Assembly: GCF_900177805.1 (NCBI RefSeq)
Contig: NZ_FXAX01000002.1
Coordinates: 434,001-498,000 of the forward strand
Reading direction: 5' to 3'
Source of the DNA: Fibrobacter sp. UWB13
GTDB taxonomy: Bacteria > Fibrobacterota > Fibrobacteria > Fibrobacterales > Fibrobacteraceae
DNA: 64,000 nucleotides
In this document: one piece after another, positions 35,081-44,851 of the stretch
Layout of the letters: every line of letters begins with the position of its first letter
How positions within the stretch are numbered: the first letter of the stretch is position 1
The notes under the pieces: generated by a model
What the model saw: only the letters and a program-made list of their open reading frames with translations
What the model was told of the DNA's origin: nothing
Databases searched by the model: none
Made by a program: the position numbers and the translations under genes

Positions 35081-38000
35081 ATGAGGATCAGTGGACTTTT
35101 TTACAGGGTTTTGGTGTGTTTGGCGATTTTCAGTGCCTACGCATTTGCGCAGACGGTTGCTGTTGCACACATCATTTACGAGGGCAACGTCTTGTACTAT
35201 GCCGACAACGAAAGCAATTTCGTGTACAAGGCCGTTGAGAAAAATTCCGATGGCACTTTCACCATCGAATTCACTAACGAGCGCCTTGCTAACGGCAAGA
35301 AAGACGTTCGTCGACTACAGTTTGGAGTAGGCTGTAACGGCAACACATGCCATACGGACTTGAGTCCAGACAACAAGCCTCTACTGGGCGAACTTTTCCC
35401 GGGGTACAAGGAAAACGTCACAGACGCAGCAAGCATCGTAAAGCAGGAAATCTGGATTGTCATCAACGAAGACAAGACATTGACGATTTCCGACACTAAA
35501 CCGGTGGTCGCGGTCAAGCCTAAAAAACATATCCGTTTTTTAACGCCGTGGACAAACACAAACGCCATCATGTACCTGAATGATACAGAGAACTACATGA
35601 GCGCGGCAGCCTCCCCATACTGCGGTTGGTTCGAAAGCAAGGTTTCCAAGCCATCTAGCAGCGCAAACGTTTATTTCAAACAAACTATTGGCACTATGTT
35701 TGTCGGAGCAGACGGTACAACCGAAGACGAATCGACCGTTACGCCCATCAACTTGGATTCAGCCATTGCATTAAGCGATACCATTTGGATTGTCGCTTAC
35801 CAATACGGTGCTCCAGAAGTTCATACAAAATATCCGGGCGTTCTCGGCGAATGCCTCCCGAAGATTCTCCCGGTGATGATGTTCGACTGGTACGACGGTT
35901 CCATGAATTCCGACGGTTCCAAGAACGGGCTCAACTACGGTGAAGGCGGCGCAGGCCGCACAGGCTTTGATGTCCGCGGTGTACCGATGTTCGGTAACGG
36001 AACAAGCCAGGACTTCGGTCAGGGCGGTTGCGAAGGTTCTCCGATGACAGGCATGGTCGAAAAACAGCTCGGCATCAATGGCGTTCCCGTGATGGCAAAG
36101 AACTTCCCGAGCGGCTGTAAGAACTCTTCTCATCTGAATAGCTGGTTCCTCCCTGAAGTTATTTACAATGACGGCGTAAACACCTATACGAACGTCACGT
36201 GCCGCGACCTGGAACTCACTCTTACCGATGACGGTTTCTGGCTTGGACAAAAGGACGACGAAAGCCCGGAACACGGACTCTTCTTGCTCGATGACTTCCG
36301 CTGGCTCGACAGCGCACATACGATTGAAAACCCCCATTACGATTCCATCAGCGGTGGCAATGACATTCCGGGTTACCACAACTACGGTTTCGCCATGAAG
36401 ATCCAGGCTGAATTTGTCTATGTCAAGGGACAGTACTTTGAATTCAACGGCGACGATGACGTGTGGGTGTTTATCAACAACAAGCTCGTGGTCGATATTG
36501 GCGGACAGCACAAGAAAGTCAAGAGATCCGTAAATCTCGACGATCTTGGACTCACGCCGGGTGAAACTTATCCGTTCCATATTTTCTATGCCGAACGCAA
36601 GCGCACGCAATCGAACTTCATGATGAGAACGTCCATCGACTTGAAGGTGGAATCCAGCATGCTCCTCACGGACCATTCGTCGGACTCAACACTCATCAAG
36701 AAAGAAGTCTGGCAGAACATCCGCGAAAAGACTCTCGCCTGCGACTTCTCCGCAAACTCCGAAACCAAGCGCACGGAACGCGGACCTTCGAACTTTACGC
36801 TGTTCGGAAAGAGCCTCCCGATGACGGGTGTTGCCTTGAGCAAGCTCGATACTGCTTACTATAGCGGCATCACGATTACGAACGATTTCACGATGCTCAC
36901 GATCAATACAAAGAATATTTCCCGCATGCAGACATTGCCGCCGGGAACCTATTACGTCCGTGTATCGCTCAAGAACAACCCGAAGGAATATAAGGATGTG
37001 TACTTCACCATCCCGCCGACGGAACTGCCGAACATCGCCTTTGCAAACATCATCGACTCGAGCTACTGCTTCATTGCAGACGTCATCAAACAGGACACGC
37101 TCTGCGTCGACAAGTACTGGAAACCACTCGGAAACGAAGTCAGCCGCGATATCAATAGCGACACGCTCCCCATCAACTTGAACAAGGCAGAAAAGCTCTG
37201 GGCAGGCCGCATCTACCCCATCAACGTCTCTTACGTCGAAGAATGGGCATCAAGCTATAGCGGCATTGCGGCATTAGTCTCGACATCCGACCCGAAGCTC
37301 ATCCCGTGCGATTCCCTCGGCAATCCGCTCCCGAACAATGAATTCACGCTCATGGACGGCAAGAGCATGTTCTTCGTGAAGGCAACAGGCGCGATAGTCA
37401 ACGGAACCTTGACCGTTTCTACCGCAGCGGCAAAGAACAAGAGCATCAACTGGACAAACATCAACATTGCCGAACCGCCTGTTCCGCAAATCGAAACCGC
37501 CTACATCTACGATAGAAATGGCGACGGTCGCGGCGACAGCATCTGGGTCAGCTTCAACAAGCCGCTGGGCGGAAACAGCGTGCTCAACGCTATCTCGTTC
37601 ACGTTCGGCCTCACGCACTACGAACAGGCTCCTGTAAAATACACCGAAGGCGCCCGCGAACTTTCTTTTGTCGCTGATGGCGACGGATTTGGACCTTCCA
37701 TTTCAACAGGTGGCGCAACGGAACCGTATTCCGGCAAGATTACCGCCCAGTACACCTACACTAACCCCGAAGACCATACAGTCTCGAATTTCGCAGTGGA
37801 CGGTCTTCTCGGCGACAAGATTGGACCTATCATCATGGCGGCAGAAATCGCCTATACCAATGACGGTAAGACCCAGCTCACGCTCACATTCAGCGAAGGC
37901 CTCAGCTCCTTGGGCGCAAGCTCCAACCTGTTCGGCTACCGCAGCTACGGCAGCGGCTCGTTGTCCACAATCGTGAAAGAAGCCGAATATGTAGCAGCGA

Positions 38001-38980
38001 TCCCGGCAAACCGCTGGAAGCTCATTTTCTCCAAGAAAGCCTCTAGCGACATCATCCCCATCGTCGGCGACTCCATCCGCATCAGGCCTCCCTCCGAAGG
38101 CGGACTTGCCGTTGATCTCATGGACAATCCGGCTCACGACAAGAATCCGTGGGTACGCATTACCGGCGAACAGCGCATTACCGTGACAAGCCCGACGGTC
38201 GTCACCATGGACAAGAATTCGCCCAACTTCGAAAAGACTAGGGAAATTGTCAACAGCAAAAAGCCGACAGTTCCCATCATCGTCAAGAGCGACAGACCCC
38301 TTACCGCAAACCAGGTTGGCGAAATCTACGGCACCCAGGGTCATTATCTCGGCGACATGAACATGTCTGAACTCGTCGAAAACGAAATTAGCGAAATTGT
38401 GAAGGTCGTAAAGGCTCAAACCATGTACGAAGACAAGACTGCCGCCCAAAACGGCACACCGTCTACCCCCGTATCGCTGGAAACAATCATTTCCATGCTG
38501 GACAGAGGCGATATTTCGTACAAGGAAGCCAAGAGCAGGTTCGGCTTAAGCGACGTCATCATCAACGCCCACAGCAACGGGCTTTTGAACAAGGACAACC
38601 TGCACAACTACATGCACGGTACCGATGAAGACGTCAAGACGATCGCCGAATCCATGGCAGACAAGACAGAACTCAGCTACAAGACTATCTATTATACCAG
38701 TCTCGGGCATTTCGTCAACAACGACGAAGGAAGAATCGCCTGCAACGACGATATCTTCAAGACGGATGGGGCCGTCAACTGCCTCGGAAACGAAGGACAC
38801 CTGTTCCTCGCCTGGAACTCCCGCGACAAGAAAGAGCGCCTCGTAGGTACTGGCGTTTACATCGCCCGCCTCGAAATCCGCCTTATCGTGAACGGCAAAC
38901 GCATCACCAAGCGTACGCAGGACTTCCTCTGGGGCGTCCGCCACGGCAGAATGACAATATTCGATATCGAATTTAGATAG
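35081..38980 (+). CDS. Giant fibro-slime-domain surface protein (paralogue 1)
   Basis: The 1299-residue protein has a signal peptide (LVCLAIFSAYAFA) and a leading beta-rich region. A module with PWTNTNAIMYL and CGWFESKV follows near residues 150-195, then VMMFDWYDGSMN and the fibro-slime domain with the hallmark FNGDDDVWVFINNKLVVDIG near residue 455 and YPFHIFYAER after it; this domain is PA14-related. A calcium-type DRNGDGRGD loop lies near 810 and the end is QDFLWGVRHGR. In F. succinogenes such proteins are reported among outer-membrane, cellulose-binding proteins, so a role in attachment to plant fibre is likely. The next gene is a paralogue of the same design. Confidence 0.9.
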   Translation: MRISGLFYRVLVCLAIFSAYAFAQTVAVAHIIYEGNVLYYADNESNFVYKAVEKNSDGTFTIEFTNERLANGKKDVRRLQFGVGCNGNTCHTDLSPDNKPLLGELFPGYKENVTDAASIVKQEIWIVINEDKTLTISDTKPVVAVKPKKHIRFLTPWTNTNAIMYLNDTENYMSAAASPYCGWFESKVSKPSSSANVYFKQTIGTMFVGADGTTEDESTVTPINLDSAIALSDTIWIVAYQYGAPEVHTKYPGVLGECLPKILPVMMFDWYDGSMNSDGSKNGLNYGEGGAGRTGFDVRGVPMFGNGTSQDFGQGGCEGSPMTGMVEKQLGINGVPVMAKNFPSGCKNSSHLNSWFLPEVIYNDGVNTYTNVTCRDLELTLTDDGFWLGQKDDESPEHGLFLLDDFRWLDSAHTIENPHYDSISGGNDIPGYHNYGFAMKIQAEFVYVKGQYFEFNGDDDVWVFINNKLVVDIGGQHKKVKRSVNLDDLGLTPGETYPFHIFYAERKRTQSNFMMRTSIDLKVESSMLLTDHSSDSTLIKKEVWQNIREKTLACDFSANSETKRTERGPSNFTLFGKSLPMTGVALSKLDTAYYSGITITNDFTMLTINTKNISRMQTLPPGTYYVRVSLKNNPKEYKDVYFTIPPTELPNIAFANIIDSSYCFIADVIKQDTLCVDKYWKPLGNEVSRDINSDTLPINLNKAEKLWAGRIYPINVSYVEEWASSYSGIAALVSTSDPKLIPCDSLGNPLPNNEFTLMDGKSMFFVKATGAIVNGTLTVSTAAAKNKSINWTNINIAEPPVPQIETAYIYDRNGDGRGDSIWVSFNKPLGGNSVLNAISFTFGLTHYEQAPVKYTEGARELSFVADGDGFGPSISTGGATEPYSGKITAQYTYTNPEDHTVSNFAVDGLLGDKIGPIIMAAEIAYTNDGKTQLTLTFSEGLSSLGASSNLFGYRSYGSGSLSTIVKEAEYVAAIPANRWKLIFSKKASSDIIPIVGDSIRIRPPSEGGLAVDLMDNPAHDKNPWVRITGEQRITVTSPTVVTMDKNSPNFEKTREIVNSKKPTVPIIVKSDRPLTANQVGEIYGTQGHYLGDMNMSELVENEISEIVKVVKAQTMYEDKTAAQNGTPSTPVSLETIISMLDRGDISYKEAKSRFGLSDVIINAHSNGLLNKDNLHNYMHGTDEDVKTIAESMADKTELSYKTIYYTSLGHFVNNDEGRIACNDDIFKTDGAVNCLGNEGHLFLAWNSRDKKERLVGTGVYIARLEIRLIVNGKRITKRTQDFLWGVRHGRMTIFDIEFR

Positions 38981-39013
38981 TAAAATCCAAAAATCGGAAC
39001 TTTTTTCCCTAGT

Positions 39014-39044
39014 CACCCGCTCCCAGAGCGGGTGTTGCTGTTTT
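39014..39044 (+). terminator. Hairpin between the fibro-slime genes
   Basis: CACCCGCTC (39014-39022), loop CCA, GAGCGGGTG (39026-39034), then TTGCTGTTTT. The T-run is interrupted, so termination may be partial. Confidence 0.65.
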
Positions 39045-39138
39045 CGCAATTTATTTTACAAATAGGCAAAAAAAAATTGATAAATATCACAATATTGAAT
39101 GTATTTTCTATTAGGGTAACATCTTCCGGGAGTTGTGG

Positions 39139-42100
39139 ATGCGGTGTAAAAATATTGTCTCAAGTTTAATTTTCGTACTCTTATGGGCAGCTATTCCGTC
39201 GATAGCGGCCGATTACAACATTACCGTCAAGGATGAAAGATCCAGTTCGCCCGCAAGGCGCATCTACGTCGTTTTGGAAAAAACGGTAGACGGAGTCACC
39301 ACATCCAGCAACTGCACACAGCTAACAAGCAACGCCGACGGCACCTTCAGCGTCAAGGCAACATTGACCGCCGAAACAGAGCCGAAACTGACCTTTTACA
39401 CAGGCAGGACTTCCTCCGGCAAATGCAACTCTGACATAGGCAGCATTTCGCCTTTGGCTGGCGCAGAACCCGTGGAAAGCGAATTCACCATTACCATTAG
39501 CAGAAACAAGGTCGTTACACAGGCAAACGGCACAAACACCACCGAGCCCTCGACAACCACTCCAGGCAATGACGGCCCAGGCACGCAAACACCCGGCAAC
39601 GATGGTCCCGGCACACAGACTCCTAACAGACCGACTCAACAGACGAAGTATAAAGTAATCCGCTTCTTTGTCCCCTGGACCAACACGAACGCCATTCTCT
39701 ATGTCGCAGGTGGTAAATCTGATACGATGTCCACTATCAAGAATTACTGTGGATGGTTCGAATCCAAAGTTACCCCGCCCGAAGGCTCGTTCCAGGTCTA
39801 CTTCAAGCAGACTCTCGGATCTGAATACGTCACAGACTACCATTACACCTCCAAGACACAACCTATCGATCAAAGCACTTTGCTTTCGCTCGATGCAGCC
39901 GCTGCCGAAGCCGATACCATCTGGGTCAAGGCAGGCAAGGAAATCGGGACAGCAACAACTGTTTACACCAAGTACCCGGGCGTTTTAGGCGATTGCCCCA
40001 CCAAGACTCTCCCTGTGATGATGTTTGACTGGCTCCACGGCTCAAAAGGCGATGGCGACGGAGCAGGCAAAAATGGCGACCCCGCCAACGGTGTGAGTGC
40101 AGACTTCGGTTCCAGCGGATGTGCACAGCATACCAAAGGAATGGTTCAAGAATACCTTGGCCCCAATGGCGTACCCGTACCAGCCGATCCCTTCCCTGAA
40201 AATTGCAAGATTACAACACATCTCGCTCAATGGTTCTTGCCAGAAGTCATCGCCACTAAGGACGGCATTCCTTACACCAACGCCACCTGCCGTTCTATCG
40301 AATTGCAACTCCAGAACGACGGTCTCTGGCTCGGCCAAAAAGACGACAATAGCACTGAAGGCGGGCTCTTCTTGATCGATGATTTCGAATACCTCGATGC
40401 CAAAAAGACCATCAAGAACCCCTACTTTGACAACCTTTCTGGCAAAGGCAAAAGACACAATTTTGGCTTCACCATGAAGATTCAGGCCACGTTCGAATAC
40501 ATTCCGGGCCAGTACTTTGAATTCAACGGTGACGATGACGTGTGGGTGTTCATCAACAACCGTCTCGTTGTGGATATCGGTGGTCAGCACACGAAGGTCT
40601 TTGGCTCAGTGGACCTCGACACGCTCGGACTTCAAGAAGGTGTCAACTATCCGTTCCACATCTTCTATGCCGAACGCCATACAACCCAGTCCAACTTCAT
40701 GATGAGAACGTCCATCGACCTGAAGACCGAAACGAGCATTCTCGCTAAGGACCTCTCAGAAGCAGGACTGATCAACTACGAAATTTACCAGCGCGTGAGC
40801 AAGCAAGCTCTCTCTTGCGACTTCTCCGGCGCAACGACGACAGATACGGTCGCAGCTCCTTCGAACTTTACCTTGATCGGTAGCGGAGCTTATGCCGAAG
40901 GTGTTGCACTCGATAGCGTAGGTACCTGGTTTGGCGGCATCACCATCAAGCCCGGCTATTCAGGATTCACCATCAATACGACAACGATCCAGCAAATGCG
41001 TACACTCCCGCCGGGATCTTACGTATTGCGATTCTCTTTGCAGAGCGATGAAACCCAGTACGATGAAATTACGTTTACCATCGACAATTACGGCTCGCCC
41101 ACCATCAACTACGCCCGCGTTGATGCACAAGGCAAATGGACGCTCATCGGAAACGATGTCGACGGAAACATCGATACACTCGGCAAGTGGGTAAACACGC
41201 GTTACGAAGTCAACGTCTCGTTCGTAGAAGAATGGGCAACGTTTGACGACATCGTTTACATTACCACGAACAATATTGCAGTCATCCCCTGCGACGAAAA
41301 CGGCAACAAGATTACGGCAATCACGCTGAAGAACGGAAAAGCGACATTCTACGTCAAGTCCTCTGCCGCCGTTCAGGGCGTCAAACTCATCGTCACTAGC
41401 GGTGACGAAACGCAGCAGGCTGTTTGGAAAAACATCTCGTTCATGGAACCGCCGGTCCCGCAAATCACGTTTGCCTGCATCTTCGACAGAAACGGCGACG
41501 GCCGCGGCGACAGCGTTTACGCCAAGCTTTCCAAGCCGTATGGCACGCTGAACGCAAGCATGGTCCGCATGGACTCCATCCACCTGGAATTCGGCGAAAC
41601 GTTCCCGACAATCATCAACGGATTTGTCCCGAACGACTTCGACAGCTCTCTTGCCATTACGACTGACGGAGGCTTTGGAAACGTTCCATTTACCGGCGGC
41701 GCCGACAACGTCTACAGCGGAAAGATCACTCCGTTCTGGATGTACTCGGAAGGAATGAGCCAGTCCACCATCAGCCTCACAAGCGATGTGACCGACTCTA
41801 TCGGACCTGTTATCACATCAGCTGATATCGCTTACAGCAATGACGGTTCAACAGTGCTTACCGTTTCATTCAGCGAAGGTCTTGACTGCGAAAACGAAAC
41901 GGATGCCAATTACTTCATCTACTACTTCAAGCAGACAGCTACGGTTAGGACCGATATCGTTCCGGACATTCTCGCCAAGGAGAACAAGGCAAGATGGAAA
42001 CTGATTTTCAGAAGCACGACAAACGACAAGGCAAATATCCCTGTCATGGGCGACTCCATCAAGCTGGTTCCTGGCGTACACATGGACCTCTTGCACAGGA

Positions 42101-42912
42101 GCACACCGGACAACAACCCGTTCGTCCGCATCTCCGGTGAACAGAATGTCGTCGTGACTAGCCCTCCGGTCGTAACGATTGGCGAATCGGATTCTTCAAG
42201 AACCATCATCAACAATCCTTCTCCGACCATCCCGAAGCTTGTACAGACGGACGAGCCTGTAACCGCAAAGGATCTAGCAAAGACCTACGGTGCACAAGGA
42301 CACTATCTTGGAGACTTGAGCCTTTCGAGCTTGGTTAAAGATGAAGTCACAGCCCTTGAATCTGCCATCAAGAATTTCAATGCGGCAAGCGTAGAAAAGG
42401 GCGGTCCGCATCTCGAAGAAATTCTCACGCAGGTCCAGACAGGTGCGCTAACCCTTGACCAGGCAAACAAGCAGTATCGTCTCGGTGACGAAATTGTCAA
42501 CGCCTACCTCAGTGGCGCCATTACGGCAAACGACGTCACGGGCATCGCAAACGGCAATGCGTCTGTCATCGAAAAAGTCACTAGGGAAATCGCAAAGCAG
42601 ACCAAGCTTGAATACAAGACCCAGTACTTTACAAGTCTCGGCGTATTCGTGAACAACACTTCTGGCGTGCTCTCATGCGTAGACACATTGTACAACGGAA
42701 GCTGCCTTGACGAAGATAAGGACGGCAAGATATTCCTCGCCTGGAACATGAAATCGAAAAACGGTCGACTGGTCGGTACAGGCGTTTACATCGCAAGACT
42801 TTCGTATAAGATTACGGTTGGTAGAATTACCAAGGTCGACCGCACGCAGGACTTCCTCTGGGGTGTGCGTCACGGAAGGACAAAGGGATTCACCATCAAC
42901 TTGAATGAATAA
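39139..42912 (+). CDS. Giant fibro-slime-domain surface protein (paralogue 2)
   Basis: The 1257-residue protein starts at the ATG preceded by GGGAG and has a signal peptide (LIFVLLWAAIPSIAA). Its N-terminal domain (about 110 residues) differs from paralogue 1 and is joined by a linker containing two copies of TPGNDGPGTQ (residues 141-160). From PWTNTNAILYV onward it follows paralogue 1: VMMFDWLHGSKGD, FNGDDDVWVFINNRLVVDIG near residue 461, a DRNGDGRGD loop and the end QDFLWGVRHGR. The conserved body with a swapped N-terminal module suggests different binding targets on fibre. A strong terminator follows. Confidence 0.9.
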   Translation: MRCKNIVSSLIFVLLWAAIPSIAADYNITVKDERSSSPARRIYVVLEKTVDGVTTSSNCTQLTSNADGTFSVKATLTAETEPKLTFYTGRTSSGKCNSDIGSISPLAGAEPVESEFTITISRNKVVTQANGTNTTEPSTTTPGNDGPGTQTPGNDGPGTQTPNRPTQQTKYKVIRFFVPWTNTNAILYVAGGKSDTMSTIKNYCGWFESKVTPPEGSFQVYFKQTLGSEYVTDYHYTSKTQPIDQSTLLSLDAAAAEADTIWVKAGKEIGTATTVYTKYPGVLGDCPTKTLPVMMFDWLHGSKGDGDGAGKNGDPANGVSADFGSSGCAQHTKGMVQEYLGPNGVPVPADPFPENCKITTHLAQWFLPEVIATKDGIPYTNATCRSIELQLQNDGLWLGQKDDNSTEGGLFLIDDFEYLDAKKTIKNPYFDNLSGKGKRHNFGFTMKIQATFEYIPGQYFEFNGDDDVWVFINNRLVVDIGGQHTKVFGSVDLDTLGLQEGVNYPFHIFYAERHTTQSNFMMRTSIDLKTETSILAKDLSEAGLINYEIYQRVSKQALSCDFSGATTTDTVAAPSNFTLIGSGAYAEGVALDSVGTWFGGITIKPGYSGFTINTTTIQQMRTLPPGSYVLRFSLQSDETQYDEITFTIDNYGSPTINYARVDAQGKWTLIGNDVDGNIDTLGKWVNTRYEVNVSFVEEWATFDDIVYITTNNIAVIPCDENGNKITAITLKNGKATFYVKSSAAVQGVKLIVTSGDETQQAVWKNISFMEPPVPQITFACIFDRNGDGRGDSVYAKLSKPYGTLNASMVRMDSIHLEFGETFPTIINGFVPNDFDSSLAITTDGGFGNVPFTGGADNVYSGKITPFWMYSEGMSQSTISLTSDVTDSIGPVITSADIAYSNDGSTVLTVSFSEGLDCENETDANYFIYYFKQTATVRTDIVPDILAKENKARWKLIFRSTTNDKANIPVMGDSIKLVPGVHMDLLHRSTPDNNPFVRISGEQNVVVTSPPVVTIGESDSSRTIINNPSPTIPKLVQTDEPVTAKDLAKTYGAQGHYLGDLSLSSLVKDEVTALESAIKNFNAASVEKGGPHLEEILTQVQTGALTLDQANKQYRLGDEIVNAYLSGAITANDVTGIANGNASVIEKVTREIAKQTKLEYKTQYFTSLGVFVNNTSGVLSCVDTLYNGSCLDEDKDGKIFLAWNMKSKNGRLVGTGVYIARLSYKITVGRITKVDRTQDFLWGVRHGRTKGFTINLNE

Positions 42913-42933
42913 GGTTTCGTTCTCTCTAAAAGG

Positions 42934-42959
42934 CGCCTGCAACGCAGGCGTCTTTTTTT
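42934..42959 (+). terminator. Terminator of the fibro-slime pair
   Basis: CGCCTGC (42934-42940), loop AAC, GCAGGCG (42944-42950), then TCTTTTTTT. Confidence 0.9.
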
Positions 42960-42975
42960 ATGCGGAATTTTAAGG

Positions 42976-43009
42976 ATAAAAAAAGTCCCAGCGGAGCTGG
43001 GACTTTTTG
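42976..43009 (-). terminator. Bidirectional terminator of rng
   Basis: AAGTCCCAGC (42983-42992), loop GGA, GCTGGGACTT (42996-43005), with A-run on one side and T-run on the other. It lies 43 bases past the rng stop on the minus strand. Confidence 0.85.
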
Positions 43010-43030
43010 CATTTAACACGCTAATGCCTG

Positions 43031-43044
43031 CGCGAGAATCGCGG
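43031..43044. repeat. Short palindromic element CGCGAGAATCGCGG (copy 3)
   Basis: Same CGCGA-GAA-TCGCG hairpin as at 7909 and 11179, here directly downstream of rng. Confidence 0.5.
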
Positions 43045-43051
43045 GGACAAC

Positions 43052-44587
43052 TTATGCGAAGTTGTACAGGTCCGTGATGTCTTCGTTGTTCTTGTCGTAC
43101 ATCCAGAACTGGTTGATGTGGGCATATTCATCTTCCACAAGGGAAATCTTGATGTTATGCTTGTATTCCAGATAGTTGAACATACGGTTCAAGTCCTTGC
43201 AAAGCACATCGATGACCGGAGCGCTCACGACGAGGGTCACTTCGCGGAGACGGCCCTTGGTATGGGCGCGGGCGAGCCAGCGGTCAATCATGCCGAGCGT
43301 CGATTCGAGCGTTGCAATGCGGCCACTGCCGTTGCAAACCGGGCAGCATTCGGTCTTTTCGGTCATCAGGTTCACGCGGACGCGCTTACGGGTGACTTCC
43401 ATGAGGCCGAACTGGCTGATCGGGGCCGGGCTAATCGGGGCCTTGTCGCGGCGGATTGCCTTGCGGAATTCCTGATAGACGGCTTCGCGGTCTTCATCGG
43501 TTTCCATATCGATGAAGTCGATAATGATGAGGCCGCCCACATCGCGGAGGCGCAGCTGCTTTGCGATTTCGTGGCAAGCATCGAGGTTTGTCTCGAGAAT
43601 GATCTTGCCCTGGTCCTTGCCATGAACCTTCGGACCGGTGTTCACGTCGATAGAGACGAGAGCTTCGGTCTGTTCGATGACGAGGTTGCCACCGCGCGGA
43701 AGCGGTACCTGACGCTGCAAGGAGCGAGCGTAGTCGTTTTCAATCTTGAAGTATTCGAACAAGCTTTCGCTGGAGCTCCAGAGCTTGACCTTGTCGAGCT
43801 TATCCGGAGAGAGAACCTTCAGGTAATCGCGGAGAGCAAAGTACTCGTCGCGGTTGTCGATATACACGTAGTCCGTGTTGTCGCCGAAGTATTCGCGAAC
43901 CGTCTGTTCGATGGAATCGGATTCTTCGTAGATGCAGGTCTCGGGCGGCATGGTTTCGAAGTTGTACTTCGTCTGTTCCCACTTGCTTTCGAGTTCGCGC
44001 ATCTGCTTGTTGATTTCGAATTCGGATTCGTTGAGGCCGTTGGTGCGGACGATGTAGCCCACGTCGCGGCCCTTGAGGCGGCGTACGACCTTTTTGAACT
44101 CGCGGCGCTTGACCGGATCGCGTTCACGCTTGGAGACGCCGACGAAATTTGTACCCGGCATGCAGACCAGGAAACGGCCAGCAAAGCTCAAGTGTGTCGT
44201 CAAACGGGCACCCTTGGTGCTAATCGGTTCCTTGACCACCTGCACCATGATTTCTTGGCCTTCCTGGAGAATTTCGTCAATTGAAATTTCCTTAGAGGCA
44301 TCGCCTTCATCATCATCGTCACCATATTCGCGGCGCAACAGTTCGTTGCGGTCCATGGCGTCTTCCTGATGCAAAAAGCCAGCCTTCTCAAGACCAATGT
44401 CAATGAATGCCGCCTTGAGTGCGGGGAGCACCTTCTGAACGACACCCTTATAAATATTGCCCAGAACTCGATTAGAGGAAACACCTTCAACAACCAATTC
44501 CGCAAGTTCGCCATCTTCCATGATCGCGATGCGCTTTTCGTACGGTGTTTTGCTAATCAAGATTCCGCGCTTACACTTATTTGCCAT
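43052..44587 (-). CDS. rng: Ribonuclease G / RNase E-type endoribonuclease
   Basis: The 511-residue protein begins MANKCKRGILISKTPYEKRI, typical of RNase E/G, and has the S1-like domain (NRVLGNIYKGVVQKVLPALKAAFID), the catalytic DNase I-like region with IDVNTGPKVHGK and IIDFIDMETDEDRE (metal-binding aspartates) and the zinc-link cysteines in CCPVCNGSGR. There is no long C-terminal scaffold, so it is RNase G-like in length; it may serve as the main RNase E-type enzyme for mRNA decay and rRNA processing. GGAG precedes the ATG at 44587. The upstream leader appears highly structured. Confidence 0.94.
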   Translation of the reverse strand: MANKCKRGILISKTPYEKRIAIMEDGELAELVVEGVSSNRVLGNIYKGVVQKVLPALKAAFIDIGLEKAGFLHQEDAMDRNELLRREYGDDDDEGDASKEISIDEILQEGQEIMVQVVKEPISTKGARLTTHLSFAGRFLVCMPGTNFVGVSKRERDPVKRREFKKVVRRLKGRDVGYIVRTNGLNESEFEINKQMRELESKWEQTKYNFETMPPETCIYEESDSIEQTVREYFGDNTDYVYIDNRDEYFALRDYLKVLSPDKLDKVKLWSSSESLFEYFKIENDYARSLQRQVPLPRGGNLVIEQTEALVSIDVNTGPKVHGKDQGKIILETNLDACHEIAKQLRLRDVGGLIIIDFIDMETDEDREAVYQEFRKAIRRDKAPISPAPISQFGLMEVTRKRVRVNLMTEKTECCPVCNGSGRIATLESTLGMIDRWLARAHTKGRLREVTLVVSAPVIDVLCKDLNRMFNYLEYKHNIKISLVEDEYAHINQFWMYDKNNEDITDLYNFA

Positions 44588-44720
44588 TAAAACTCCTAAA
44601 GGGTAAAGCAAAACTTGATAGAAATCCCCAAGACCAGTCCAAAAGTATGGACCGCATCCGAGCTCCCGATGTTTCTTGACGGAAAGTACCGCCCGCCTGC
44701 AAAGCAGAGCCTGGGGACTT
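44588..44720 (-). promoter_or_regulatory. Structured 5' leader of rng
   Basis: Read on the minus strand, a TATATT box (about 44728-44723) precedes a leader of roughly 130 bases that is much richer in G+C than other spacers here. AGTCCCCA near its start can pair with TGGGGATT near its end, enclosing smaller stems (CTGC...GCAG and GTCCA...TGGAC). In E. coli the rne leader mediates autoregulation by RNase E; a similar function is inferred. No known riboswitch was recognised. Confidence 0.45.
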
Positions 44721-44851
44721 AAAATATAATAAGTAGGAAGTAAACAGTAGGCAGTAGGAAGGGGAAATGTAGGGGGATATTGAGGGGTTAGAGGTTAGTT
44801 GGTATAGTTTAGATCTATGTTTTTTCTATATCTCACAAGTCGTACAAGAAA

